This document shows positions 7,155 through 15,558 of a stretch of 64,000 bases of DNA, in pieces (position 1 is the stretch's first letter; each line of letters begins with the position of its first letter). The stretch is from Betaproteobacteria bacterium HGW-Betaproteobacteria-9 (GTDB taxonomy: Bacteria > Pseudomonadota > Gammaproteobacteria > Burkholderiales > Burkholderiaceae_C), in contig PHCC01000012.1 in assembly GCA_002842215.1 (NCBI GenBank), positions 1 to 64,000 of the forward strand. Direction: 5' to 3'. The notes under the pieces were generated by a model. The model worked only from the letters and a program-made list of their open reading frames with translations, was not told where the DNA came from and did no database searches. Position numbers and translations under genes: made by a program.

Positions 7155-9164
7155 ATGACCACGAATTTGAACCCGAATGAGAAATCGAACGTCAAGCAGG
7201 AAAACCTGTTCGTTGATTTGATCAAGTTTTCTCCTTATCTGATGATGATTGTCTTGCTCTACACAGTAGTTGCACACATCGATTCTATTTCCGGTCTGAA
7301 CGGGAAAATGCTCTCTTCGGCGAAGGCACAGGACTTCACGAGGTTTGTGTCCTCAGTCAACGGCCTCCTGCTCGTGCTACACTTGATTTCCAACCGGATT
7401 TTTCACTCGAGATGGGCCTACTACGCCTGCAAGATCAGCCTCTATCTCTCCAGTGCCGGCCTGCTGACGGTGATCTACTATCTGATCAAAAGCGGCTCGG
7501 TCACATTAAGCAATGGCTGGCCATATGGGCTATTGGCCATTGGGCTGGCCTTGATGGTGATTTTTTCATTCTCGACCTACTTTGAGACAAAACCACCGCG
7601 CCTCGCCGTGGCGGCAGATGGCTCCATGCCCTCGAACGCGGATCTGCACACAGACCTGTTCACCATGAGCAAGCCCAAAACCCGCTTCGCAGACATCCTG
7701 GGCATGGACGAACTCAAGGCTCGGCTGCTGGCGGCCGGCAACGAGGTGATGGCGAGCAAGGGAAAGAAAGGCGCGCGCAATGGCATCTTGCTGCACGGCG
7801 ACCCCGGCAACGGCAAGACCGCATTTGCGCAAGCACTGGCCGGCGAACTCAAGGTCAAATTTCTCAGCATCTCCTATTCGGACACCGCGACGATGTGGGT
7901 GGGCGAGCAGTCTCGCAAACTCAAGTCGGCGGTCGAGCAAGCGAAGCGCAACGCGCCATGCGTGTTCTTCATCGACGAGATCGACTCGTTCATCAGCCAG
8001 CGCTCCAGCGAGCAAAACAACCGGCCTGAATCGAAAGACATCGTGAACCTGATGCTCACCGAACTGGTGGAGTTGCGAAATCACAAGGTGCTGGTGATGG
8101 CGGCGACCAACTTGCTCGAATCCTTGGATACTGCGGCCATCCGTGAAGGGAGGTTCGACTTCAAGATCGAAGTCACGCCCCCAGACGCCAAGGCGCGTCT
8201 CGGGTTGCTGCGCCTTGGACTACAACGCAACCTGCCCAAGGCCACCGTGGATGGTCAGGTGGTCGAGCGCGTGGCGGATCGCTGGAACGGGTTTTCTGTG
8301 AAGCGCATCCTGGCCGTGACCGAGGAACTGCCCTCTTACCTTCAGCGCCACCAGCGCCCGCTCAGTGCGAACCTGGCCTTCGAGGACTTCATGGGCGCCC
8401 TGCGCTCGGTCCAAGGGCGCAAAGGCGTCGAGCTGGAGAAGGTTCGCCCATTGGGCGACCTCATCCTGGGTGAAGAACTGCGCGATGCGCTCGACGGGAT
8501 CGTTGCCCGCCTGCAGGACCCCGATGGCACTGAACGACGTGGCGGAACCTTGCCGACCGGACTGCTGTTCTACGGCCCCCCGGGCACAGGCAAGACCGCC
8601 GTGGCCAAGGCGATGTGCAAGGAAGTCGGCTGGGCATTTCTCACCACCACCGGCGCCGAGCTTTCGCGCGACCCGGAAGCCTTGGGAAAGCTCTACAAGA
8701 ACGCGATGGAGATCCGGCCGTGTCTCATCTTCATCGATGAGGCCGACGAACTGCTGCTCAGCCGCCAGCATTCGACCCACACCGCGTCGACCAACAAGCT
8801 CCTGTCCATCATGGACGGCGCCTCAGACCGCGTGCACGACGTCGTCTGGATTGCCGCGACGAACCATCCCGAGCAAATCGACTCGGCATTGTTGCGCGGT
8901 GGCCGATTCACCGAAAAGCTGGAATTCGAACTGCCTCAAGCCAGCGCCATCTCAGCGCACATCGAAAAATGGCTGAAAACGCGCTCCATTCGACTTGAAT
9001 ATTCTTTGGCACATGGCGATATTGCCCACAGCCTACGCGATCAGAGCATTGCCAACATTGAGGCGGTGCTGCAAGCGGCCGTCAACCGGGCCATTGGCCG
9101 CAAGGAACCGACCGTAACTTTGCAAGCAATAGACATTGAACGTGCTGCAAAGCAGGTAATATAG
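7155..9164 (+). CDS. Membrane-anchored tandem AAA+ ATPase
   Basis: The start is placed at MTTNLNPNEK (669 residues) because the upstream 39 codons of the ORF look non-coding. The first 140 residues contain about four hydrophobic helices. Two AAA+ modules follow. The first has Walker A GDPGNGKT at about 215-222 and Walker B CVFFIDEIDS near 270. The second has Walker A GPPGTGKT near 474 and Walker B CLIFIDEADE near 522. Both have Arg-finger and sensor segments (AATNLLE...REGRFDFK; AATNHPEQIDSALLRGGRF). The AAA modules resemble FtsH and Cdc48, but no protease domain is present, so an unfoldase or remodelling role at the membrane is likely. The substrate is unknown. Confidence 0.85.
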   Translation: MTTNLNPNEKSNVKQENLFVDLIKFSPYLMMIVLLYTVVAHIDSISGLNGKMLSSAKAQDFTRFVSSVNGLLLVLHLISNRIFHSRWAYYACKISLYLSSAGLLTVIYYLIKSGSVTLSNGWPYGLLAIGLALMVIFSFSTYFETKPPRLAVAADGSMPSNADLHTDLFTMSKPKTRFADILGMDELKARLLAAGNEVMASKGKKGARNGILLHGDPGNGKTAFAQALAGELKVKFLSISYSDTATMWVGEQSRKLKSAVEQAKRNAPCVFFIDEIDSFISQRSSEQNNRPESKDIVNLMLTELVELRNHKVLVMAATNLLESLDTAAIREGRFDFKIEVTPPDAKARLGLLRLGLQRNLPKATVDGQVVERVADRWNGFSVKRILAVTEELPSYLQRHQRPLSANLAFEDFMGALRSVQGRKGVELEKVRPLGDLILGEELRDALDGIVARLQDPDGTERRGGTLPTGLLFYGPPGTGKTAVAKAMCKEVGWAFLTTTGAELSRDPEALGKLYKNAMEIRPCLIFIDEADELLLSRQHSTHTASTNKLLSIMDGASDRVHDVVWIAATNHPEQIDSALLRGGRFTEKLEFELPQASAISAHIEKWLKTRSIRLEYSLAHGDIAHSLRDQSIANIEAVLQAAVNRAIGRKEPTVTLQAIDIERAAKQVI

Positions 9165-9196
9165 TCACCATCATTCACCCCCGAAAAGGATCAAAC

Positions 9197-9502
9197 ATGA
9201 CCGCTACCTATTCTGAACTGATGGCCCAAGCTCAAGCGCTGATGGCCCAAGCCGAAGCCGCCCGCAAGGCCGAATTATCCACCGTGATCGCCGACATCAA
9301 AGCCAAGATGCGCGAGATGGGCATCACGATTGATGATCTGGGTGAGGGCAAATCCAAATCTTCGGGCAAAGCAAAGCCGAAAGCCGAGCCGAAGTTCCGC
9401 GGCCCCAACGGCGAACTCTGGAGTGGTGGTCCTGGCCGCAAACCTCAGTGGGTAGTGGACGCTGTTGCCGCTGGCAAGAACATCGAAGAATTCCGGATCT
9501 GA
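9197..9502 (+). CDS. H-NS-family nucleoid-associated protein
   Basis: This 101-residue protein has an N-terminal Ala/Gln/Glu-rich coiled-coil oligomerisation segment (about 1-45), a Lys/Ser/Pro linker, and the C-terminal H-NS DNA-binding signature, here WSGGPGRKPQWV near residue 75. A ribosome binding site (AAAGGA) precedes it, and it follows the AAA+ gene by 32 bases. H-NS-like proteins on mobile elements bind A+T-rich DNA and silence or tune expression of both element and host genes. Confidence 0.88.
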   Translation: MTATYSELMAQAQALMAQAEAARKAELSTVIADIKAKMREMGITIDDLGEGKSKSSGKAKPKAEPKFRGPNGELWSGGPGRKPQWVVDAVAAGKNIEEFRI

Positions 9503-9512
9503 GGACGGGTGG

Positions 9513-9707
9513 ATGCGACTGCTGATTGCGCTGCTGTTGCCCTGGCTGACGTTCTTCACGATCGGCCGTCCGTTTGCCGGCATCCTTTGCCTTCTGTTGC
9601 AGATCACGATCATCGGCTGGCTCCCAGCCACAATCTGGGCGGTCTACGCCCTGGGTCAGTACAAGACCGACAAAAAGATTGCAAAAGCCTTGTCCACCAA
9701 GGCCTAA
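9513..9707 (+). CDS. Pmp3/YqaE-family small membrane protein
   Basis: This 64-residue protein consists of two hydrophobic helices (LLIALLLPWLTFFTIG, then FAGILCLLLQITIIGWLPATIWAVYAL) followed by a short basic tail. The pattern, with PATIWAVYAL at the end of the second helix, matches the Pmp3/YqaE proteolipid family, whose members affect membrane potential under stress. The start is the ATG at 9513, only 10 bases after the H-NS gene, with GAGGA just before it. A clear terminator follows. Confidence 0.7.
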   Translation: MRLLIALLLPWLTFFTIGRPFAGILCLLLQITIIGWLPATIWAVYALGQYKTDKKIAKALSTKA

Positions 9708-9743
9708 AACAATGCGCACCCACGGTGCACCGGATTCAGAGGA

Positions 9744-9767
9744 AGCAGCCAGTGGCTGCTTTTTTTG
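9744..9767 (+). terminator. Rho-independent terminator
   Basis: The stem AGCAGCC/GGCTGCT with a 3-base loop is followed by seven T residues. It ends the AAA+, H-NS and Pmp3-like gene run. Confidence 0.85.
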
Positions 9768-10526
9768 TTTCTAAGTGGGTTATTCGCCCTTGCCTTCGTC
9801 CTGGATGGCGAGCACGCCCCTGAGGTCCAGTCCAGTCGGGATGCGAGGCTTCCGATCATCGGATCGTAGGCCGGGCCAGCCGCGTGGCCATCAATTCTGC
9901 TCACCGCCATCCCTGTCCCCCGGACATAGGTCGGTGATTCACCTTCTGACTCGAACGTCCAGCGCAAGCGACCAACACCTGTCCGATGGACCCGGTGGAT
10001 CCTGTAAGCAAGGTAGAGAACGGCGGATTCTGAGAGTACTTTAGACCTCTTTTTTCGGTAGAAATCTTATATAACCAAAAGACATATACAGACATCCAGT
10101 AAGGCCAAAAAACGGAAATGGACCCAATGGGTCCATTTTTAGTGCTGGAACCAGATTTGACAGCCGGTTTTTGTCTGAAAACATGGACTCAACAAGGAGT
10201 CCAACTCCATCATCAGTCTGTCCGAAAAAAAAATTCGTTCGCGTCTACCCATTCAAAACCACCAGACCGAAACAAAGCGCCTGAACGTGGATACCCATAT
10301 GCTCCCCTTTCAATGAGGTGTGGAGATGACAAGGTTCGAAAGCTCTCGGTAATTGGCCCCTTTCAGCCCACTGCTCTCATCATCACACATCAAAATGGAG
10401 CCATACAAAGACGAGGCATTTGTCGAACCACTGCACCAGTGAGTGACGGAAAAATCCGTTCTTTCTGTATCGGCCGACGAATGCATGGTCCTGTCCATTG
10501 GTGAAGGTTGATCAGGAAAGTGGAAT
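9768..10526. other. Intergenic region with hairpins, no gene recognised
   Basis: This is about 760 bases with no convincing coding sequence. ORF 10118-10504 begins inside a perfect terminator hairpin and has no motif. The stretch becomes A+T-rich after 10030 and contains two hairpins (10116-10140 and about 10186-10203). It probably holds the promoter of the DUF4224/integrase pair. Confidence 0.55.
10116..10140. terminator. Perfect hairpin, probable bidirectional terminator
   Basis: A 10-bp stem (AAATGGACCC/GGGTCCATTT) with a 3-base loop is flanked by an A run on the left and a T run on the right. It could terminate transcription from either direction. Confidence 0.7.
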
Positions 10527-10763
10527 ATGAGCCTGGGTGTTTTGACAGAACAAGAACTCGTGGATCTTACGGGTTACAAAATTCCGAGCCGGCAGCTTGA
10601 AGCGCTTAAATCGCGAGGGTTCGCTCGGGCATATCGTGGACGAAATGGGCGCATCATTCTTGAGCGCCCCCACTATGACTCGGTATGCCGAGGTGAGTAC
10701 CAACCTTTTCAACAGACAGCTATTCGCCGATCGGCAAACGTCAGCATTTTCAAAAAGGAGTAG
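10527..10763 (+). CDS. DUF4224 domain protein (excisionase-like partner of integrase)
   Basis: This 78-residue protein begins LTEQELVDLTGYKIPSRQLEALKSRGF, the signature of DUF4224 proteins. These small, probably helix-turn-helix proteins are usually encoded directly before a phage or island integrase. It ends at the base before the integrase ATG, so the two are co-transcribed. By context it may act as a recombination directionality factor or a regulator of the integrase. Confidence 0.8.
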   Translation: MSLGVLTEQELVDLTGYKIPSRQLEALKSRGFARAYRGRNGRIILERPHYDSVCRGEYQPFQQTAIRRSANVSIFKKE

Positions 10764-11864
10764 ATGATGTCCCGACATCGCGACACACCAGATGGCTTAC
10801 CCTATCGATTGTATGAACGCAAAGGCGTGAGGATATATAGCATTGCTTACAAGCAACCAAACAATCGCTGGGCCTTCCGCTACTCATGCAGTGCCGAGGA
10901 CCGAACAAGGATTGCAGAGCTTCGAGCCAAAGCCATTTCGGAGGCAGCCGGTTTCGGGTTGGGTTCAATCGCAGTTGGTTCGACCACTGAGCTAATTGAA
11001 GCGTGGTTTGATCACCAAATGCGACTGCCATCCAACGACGCCCACCGTCGCGCGGATTCCACCCTCGCAGAGAATCAGCGCGAAGCGCGGAACCTGAAGA
11101 AAGCTTTCGGTCACATGTGGCCTGAAGAGATCACCAAGACAGATGGCTATGCATATCTCGATGCCTGTGCCCAGGCCTCAAGGCCCGCAAAGGGAAACAA
11201 GGAAATCGCGCTGTTGCACCTGATCCTCGAGCATGGGGTTCGGATCGGACGATTGAACGCCAACCCGCTCCAGGGTCTGCGCAAGCTCAAGACCAAAAGT
11301 GAAAAACGCTACGTCACAGATGAAGAGCTGAACCTGGCGGTGGACGTTGGTCGCATCAAAGGCGGCACTCGTCACATCGTTGCCATGGCCCTAAAGACAG
11401 CCTACCTCTGCACAAGGAGGTCGGTCGAAGTACGCGCCATCATGCGCGACTCGATCACTGACGAAGGCGTGCTCTGGTATGACGGCAAGAACAAGGACAA
11501 GCCCCCGGTGCTGATCGAATGGACACCTGAGCTGCGAACCACGATTGCGGAAGTTCAACAGATCAAACGGCACCATGTCGCGGGAACACTCTACCTCTTC
11601 GGCAACATGAAAGGGCAAAGGTACACCAAAGGTGGATGGAAAGCCGTGCTGGATGACCTGATGGCCGACTGCCTGGTCGAGGCCAAAAATCGCAACATGC
11701 CATTCAGACGCTTCAGCTTGCAAGAATGTCGACCTAAAGGCGCATCGGACAAGATGTCAGCGGGACACACCGATGCGAAGGATGCTCTCGGCCACACCAC
11801 AGACCGGCTTCTCGGGCAGGTCTATGACCGTCGCCTCGTGAAGAAAGCAACGCCTGTACGATGA
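10764..11864 (+). CDS. Tyrosine site-specific integrase (left element)
   Basis: This 366-residue phage-type integrase has an N-terminal arm-binding region (RLYERKGVRIYSIAYKQ), a SAM-like core-binding domain (about 70-170) and a C-terminal catalytic domain. The first catalytic Arg is in CTRRSVEVR near residue 219, a His-containing motif is AGHTDAKDALGHTTDR, and the probable nucleophile Tyr is in GQVYDRR near 353. Its 3' end is only about 70 bases from the tRNA-Asp-derived repeat at 11936. It therefore most likely belongs to an element lying to the left that used the same attachment site. Confidence 0.9.
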   Translation: MMSRHRDTPDGLPYRLYERKGVRIYSIAYKQPNNRWAFRYSCSAEDRTRIAELRAKAISEAAGFGLGSIAVGSTTELIEAWFDHQMRLPSNDAHRRADSTLAENQREARNLKKAFGHMWPEEITKTDGYAYLDACAQASRPAKGNKEIALLHLILEHGVRIGRLNANPLQGLRKLKTKSEKRYVTDEELNLAVDVGRIKGGTRHIVAMALKTAYLCTRRSVEVRAIMRDSITDEGVLWYDGKNKDKPPVLIEWTPELRTTIAEVQQIKRHHVAGTLYLFGNMKGQRYTKGGWKAVLDDLMADCLVEAKNRNMPFRRFSLQECRPKGASDKMSAGHTDAKDALGHTTDRLLGQVYDRRLVKKATPVR

Positions 11865-11892
11865 AGTCAATTCCAAAATTTGGAATATCAAA

Positions 11893-11927
11893 GCAAAAAC
11901 GGGCTACGACCGAAACCGTAACCCGTT
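11893..11927 (-). terminator. Minus-strand hairpin with T run
   Basis: On the minus strand the inverted repeat CAACGGG/CCCGTTT is followed by a T-rich run (TTTTTGC). It lies just past the 3' end of the tRNA-Asp fragment, where the tRNA transcript would normally end. It resembles a tRNA-operon terminator displaced by island insertion. Confidence 0.55.
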
Positions 11928-11935
11928 GATTCTAT

Positions 11936-11983
11936 TGGCGGAGTGGACGGGGCTCGAACCCGCGACCCCCGGCGTGACAGGCC
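11936..11983 (-). repeat. attL: 48-bp copy of the tRNA-Asp 3' part
   Basis: This 48-bp stretch is identical to 27317-27364, the anticodon-arm-to-CCA part of the intact tRNA-Asp gene. It begins TGGCGGAGTGGACGGGGCTC on the plus strand. Sequence diverges immediately on both sides of each copy. This is the classic signature of integrase-mediated insertion into a tRNA 3' end. Confidence 0.95.
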
Positions 11984-12052
11984 TTAAATACCCTGTTCTT
12001 CAAGTCTATGTAAACAGCGCGCTGTGCGAGTTTTTGACCTAGAATTGCCTCT

Positions 12053-12074
12053 TATGGGGACAATTTGGGGACAG
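12053..12074 (+). repeat. Paired GGGGACA motifs near attL
   Basis: Two GGGGACA motifs lie 12 bases apart just before the island integrase gene. A third copy occurs at the other end of the island (about 27228). Similar motifs are common near att sites of this integrase type and could be arm-type binding sites. This is an inference from position. Confidence 0.4.
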
Positions 12075-12084
12075 CAGGACTTTC

Positions 12085-13242
12085 ATGGCAGTAATCACGC
12101 AGAGAGAGAATGGAAAGTGGCAGGCAAAGATTCGGCGCCAGGGCACCCCTGCGCAGAGCAAGACTTTCGTCACGAAGGCTGACGCAGAAAAATGGGCGCG
12201 CTCGGTCGAGCGCGACATTGATACAGGCGCATTCATCCCCACCGACGACGCTGCGCGACTCACGTTCGCTGCAGCAACCGAGAGGTATCGACGTGAGGTG
12301 CTTCCTAACCTTCGCGGCCGGATGCAGGTTGAAACCCGACTGACTCGACTTCTTGAGACGTTTGGAAAGTACTCGCTGTCATCCATAAGCGGCGCGATGG
12401 TCGCCAGCTACCGCGATGAGCGCCTGCGATCGGTCTCCCCCCAGACTGTCGTACATGAGCTTGGCCAGATCCAGCAGATATTCAAAAGGGCGACGCACGA
12501 ATGGGGCATCCAATTACCGAGAGGCCTGCCAACCCTGCTTGTAAGTAAGCCGAGACTCCCTCCCGGCAGGGATAGACGCTTAGAGACCGGCGAAGAGGCT
12601 CTCCTACTTGATCAAGCATCGCAGTTAGCGCAACCCTGGGTGAGGGCAATTATCATTTTGGCAACAGAGACAGCGGGTAGGCAAAGTGAGCTTCTTTCAC
12701 TGACATGGAGCCAGGTGGACCTTCAGCGCCGTGTCGCCCGGCTTTTTGGCAAGGACGGCGCCATCACCAAGAATGGAGCACCTTTTCGAGATGTTCCGCT
12801 ATCCTCCCGGGCAATTGCCACATTGGAAGCACTTCCGCGCAACCTCAAGGGACCCGTCTTCCCTATTTCCCAGAATGCGCTTCAACTAAGCTGGGAACGC
12901 CTATGCAAATCCGCAAGAAAAAAACACCTGCTCACCCGGTTGAAATCAATGCTCGAAGGAGACGGAATGTCGGCAGAGGAGGCGGAAAGAGAGGTCAAGG
13001 CACTGGTATTTAAAAAGCGAGTACCGACCTCACTTACAACATCCCACTGGGCTGAATTGAAACTTCACGACAAGATGCTGACAGATCTTCATTTTCACGA
13101 CCTCCGACACGAGGCAACAAGTCGACTGGCGGATCGACTTCAATTGCACGAGCTGATGAAAGTCACAGGTCATAAAACTTCCGCGATGGTTTCAAGGTAC
13201 TACCACCCTAGGGCGGAAGATCTTGCTGCAAAACTAGCATAG
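12085..13242 (+). CDS. Tyrosine site-specific integrase of the island
   Basis: This 385-residue integrase has an N-terminal arm-binding domain (ITQRENGKWQAKIRRQG), a core-binding domain (about 60-160) and a catalytic domain. Catalytic residues are visible: Arg199 (ETAGRQSELL), His338 and Arg341 (HDLRHEATSR), His363 in GHKTS, and Tyr372/373 (SRYYHP). Between strands and helices of the catalytic domain it carries an extra segment of about 50 residues (SMLEGDGMSAEEAEREVKAL). It starts 100 bases from attL and reads into the island, so it is the enzyme expected to integrate and excise the 15.4-kb unit. Confidence 0.93.
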   Translation: MAVITQRENGKWQAKIRRQGTPAQSKTFVTKADAEKWARSVERDIDTGAFIPTDDAARLTFAAATERYRREVLPNLRGRMQVETRLTRLLETFGKYSLSSISGAMVASYRDERLRSVSPQTVVHELGQIQQIFKRATHEWGIQLPRGLPTLLVSKPRLPPGRDRRLETGEEALLLDQASQLAQPWVRAIIILATETAGRQSELLSLTWSQVDLQRRVARLFGKDGAITKNGAPFRDVPLSSRAIATLEALPRNLKGPVFPISQNALQLSWERLCKSARKKHLLTRLKSMLEGDGMSAEEAEREVKALVFKKRVPTSLTTSHWAELKLHDKMLTDLHFHDLRHEATSRLADRLQLHELMKVTGHKTSAMVSRYYHPRAEDLAAKLA

Positions 13243-13942
13243 TGATCTCGCTTGATGCAGATTGGGTCGGAACCTGTAGTTCCTTCTCCTGAGTTGTGCT
13301 GTCACCACAGTGGCCCAAGGAGACCTAAAAATCGAACATTCCTATTGCTTTTTCCGTCACTAAGGGGAGAATACAGCGGTCCGCATTTATTTGCTGTCCG
13401 AGCTGACGTTTCAGTCATTGGTTTTTCTGTGCCGAGGTACAGATGCCCAAAACACATTGGGCTGCGGTTCCCAGACCGCAACTGGAGTCAGCTCTCGCTG
13501 AACCAGATGAAGCACACAAGACCTTGTGATGCCCTTCATAAAAGTAGTCACACACTGTGACTTCTTGCAAGCGCAATAGCTTGCATAGCTCCATACCAAG
13601 ACAACCGAAGAAAAAGCTGAACTCAGCACGTGCGTCACTGCGCACGACCGCAAGGTCGTCGCAGTGACGCACCGCTAAAAAGCAACTTTTTCGGCGTGCG
13701 TCAACGCATCTGGAGCCAGCTGTCGCAGTGACAGCGAAAAGTTTGGTCGTTCGATTGAACGCAAGTCGCGGGCTAGCCGGCCCGCCAGGTGACCTCTCGC
13801 AACAGCGAGCAGCCTCCCCAAGGGGAAAGCTGTGAGTCCCATGAACCTCAACCTTTTGGGTGCCGGGGTGACTTGCGTTTTACCTCCCTCTTGCGGGGGA
13901 GGGATTGCAGCACCCCGGAATATTTTTAGGCTGACCAAAAAT
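13243..13942. other. Palindrome-rich intergenic region
   Basis: These 700 bases have no convincing gene. They hold a GTCACA/TGTGAC palindrome at about 13544-13558, a near-perfect long hairpin at 13630-13672, a second GTCGCAGTGAC copy near 13726, and G+C-rich inverted repeats (CCGGGGTG...CACCCCGG) at about 13853-13920, directly before the next recombinase gene. They may be recombination sites or regulatory structures. Confidence 0.5.
13630..13672. repeat. Long hairpin (19-20 bp stem, one bulged base)
   Basis: The arm GTGCGTCACTGCGCACGACC pairs with GGTCGTCGCAGTGACGCAC across a GCAA tetraloop, with one unpaired C. An A/T-rich inverted pair (AAAAAGC, then CTTTTT) follows a few bases later. The GCAGTGAC core recurs near 13726. 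Confidence 0.75.
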
Positions 13943-14821
13943 ATGAACAGAAACGAAATCAATAGAATTAACCAGCATACTGGTGGCTCAACCCTAACCA
14001 AAAAAGGTCGAGAATCAACGCTATTGGCCTTCGCTCAAACACTTAGAGCGACTCTCAATATTCAAGTTCGAAGCTTTGGAGATCTCAAAATTGAACATAT
14101 TCGACGCTATGTCGAATATACACGTGCGCAAGGAGTTTCCAATCGCACACTGCAAAACCAGATGTCCCGCCTGCGCACTGCCCTTCGGGTATGCGGGCGG
14201 GACAAATTCGCAAACGACAAGAAAATTTCCAACAAATCAATTGGAATTGGGCGCGCATCGCGGAACGGAACTCACGTGCCATTCAATTCGATAGAAGAGA
14301 ATAAACGAATCGGTAGCATTTCCGATCCAGGTGTTCAGGCGGCAGCCAGACTACAAAGAGAAATGGGCCTTCGAATGCAAGAAGCAATTCGGTCCATCGA
14401 CAGTCTTTCAACTTGGATGAAAGAACTTCAAAGTCATGGACTTGTGACTATAATTCACGGCACCAAAGGGGGTCGACGTCGAATCGTTGATTTCAATGTT
14501 GGAAATGCCAAATGTACTGCCATCAATGCCGTCCAAAATGCAATTGAAGTTTTACAAAAACAGAGCGAACTGGTGGCGAGCAAGAGTCTGCAAGGAGCAT
14601 GCCGAAAGTACCAACGTGAGCTTGCAGCAGTTGGGTTCAGCGGAGCACAAGCCTCTCACTCACTGAGATGCAGCTGGGCACAAGATCAGTATTTTCGACA
14701 CCTGACCGCTACCCAAGACAATAGAATGGAGTCATTGTCTCGGCTTTCACTCGATTTGGGGCATGGTGACGGTCGTGGCAGATACTGTCGTCAGGTTTAT
14801 CTGAAAAACTCCGCAAAATGA
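13943..14821 (+). CDS. Tyrosine recombinase-like protein (Integrase_1 type)
   Basis: The start is placed at MNRNEINRINQ (292 residues), because the upstream codons run through G+C-rich palindromes. The N-terminal 100 residues resemble a SAM-like core-binding domain (FAQTLRATLNIQVRSFGDLKIEHIRRYVEYTRAQGVSNRTLQNQ...). The C-terminal half has LQREMGLRMQEAI (catalytic Arg), SHSLRCSWAQ (H-x-x-R) and LGHGDGRGRYCRQVYL (probable His and Tyr). It belongs to the compact integrase-domain proteins common on proteobacterial islands. The gene is A+T-richer than the neighbouring integrase, which suggests a separate origin. Confidence 0.75.
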   Translation: MNRNEINRINQHTGGSTLTKKGRESTLLAFAQTLRATLNIQVRSFGDLKIEHIRRYVEYTRAQGVSNRTLQNQMSRLRTALRVCGRDKFANDKKISNKSIGIGRASRNGTHVPFNSIEENKRIGSISDPGVQAAARLQREMGLRMQEAIRSIDSLSTWMKELQSHGLVTIIHGTKGGRRRIVDFNVGNAKCTAINAVQNAIEVLQKQSELVASKSLQGACRKYQRELAAVGFSGAQASHSLRCSWAQDQYFRHLTATQDNRMESLSRLSLDLGHGDGRGRYCRQVYLKNSAK

Positions 14822-15066
14822 TGCACACCACCCCTGGCGCGGCAAGTACATTATTCAATTCAAATATCTCCCACTTTCCTCCTCAACCTATTTATCTCTT
14901 GGCGCGTTCTTCTATTTTCCGAGCTTATCATTCGAACAAATGCAAGACAAAATGGGAAGCAGGAAATCATGACAACATCAATTATAAAAGTCAGCTGAGA
15001 CATGTACATGACTAAAGTCATTCAAATGTAAATAATCTACAATCTTATTTCTAGAAGGTACTCAAT

Positions 15067-15354
15067 ATGGACAAAATGAAAATCTGGACAGGATGGATCG
15101 ACTATTCTGCAACAGGCGAGGGTCGAACAATCAAGGGGATTATTGCTCAGGCAACCGACGAGGAAGCTTTCAAACAAAAGATCATCGAAAATTTCGGAGA
15201 TTATTTCGCAATCGATAGCAACGTTGAGCAAGGCATCGTGCGAAATGAACTGACTGAATTCTTGTGGTCAAAGCAGACTCTCGATTTTGTCGCCGCAAAC
15301 AAAGAGGCCGGAACGGTATCGATCACATCCTCAGTGCACTTCAATTTTGCATGA
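15067..15354 (+). CDS. Hypothetical protein
   Basis: This 95-residue protein is preceded by AGAAGG at good spacing from the ATG. It is acidic, with no signal peptide or membrane helix (KIWTGWIDYSATGEGRTIKGI...). I do not recognise a family. Its codon use is A+T-richer than the chromosome, as for the recombinase before it. Confidence 0.6.
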   Translation: MDKMKIWTGWIDYSATGEGRTIKGIIAQATDEEAFKQKIIENFGDYFAIDSNVEQGIVRNELTEFLWSKQTLDFVAANKEAGTVSITSSVHFNFA

Positions 15355-15558
15355 CTAGGGACTGAAGCTACCTGCTCTGGGACGAGCACGCGTAAGGTGT
15401 CGTCATGTTGCCACTGATGGGTCGCTATCGCCATTGAGATGAAGAACGAACACTAACGGAGTGCAAGCAGAGAAGGCGTGGCTTTTCCAGACGCGCCCGG
15501 GCTTCAAACTTGGGCCGTCAGCATTCCTGCGAGCAATATTCTCTTTTTCTCATTCACT

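Noticed and set aside
10118-10504. 128-residue plus-strand ORF
   Set aside because: It starts within a perfect terminator hairpin, has no ribosome binding site and encodes no recognisable motif.
13630-13672. Hairpin considered as an integron attC site
   Set aside because: The conserved R' and R'' core (GTTRRRY with its complement) is not seen at the ends, and the adjacent recombinase is not an IntI.
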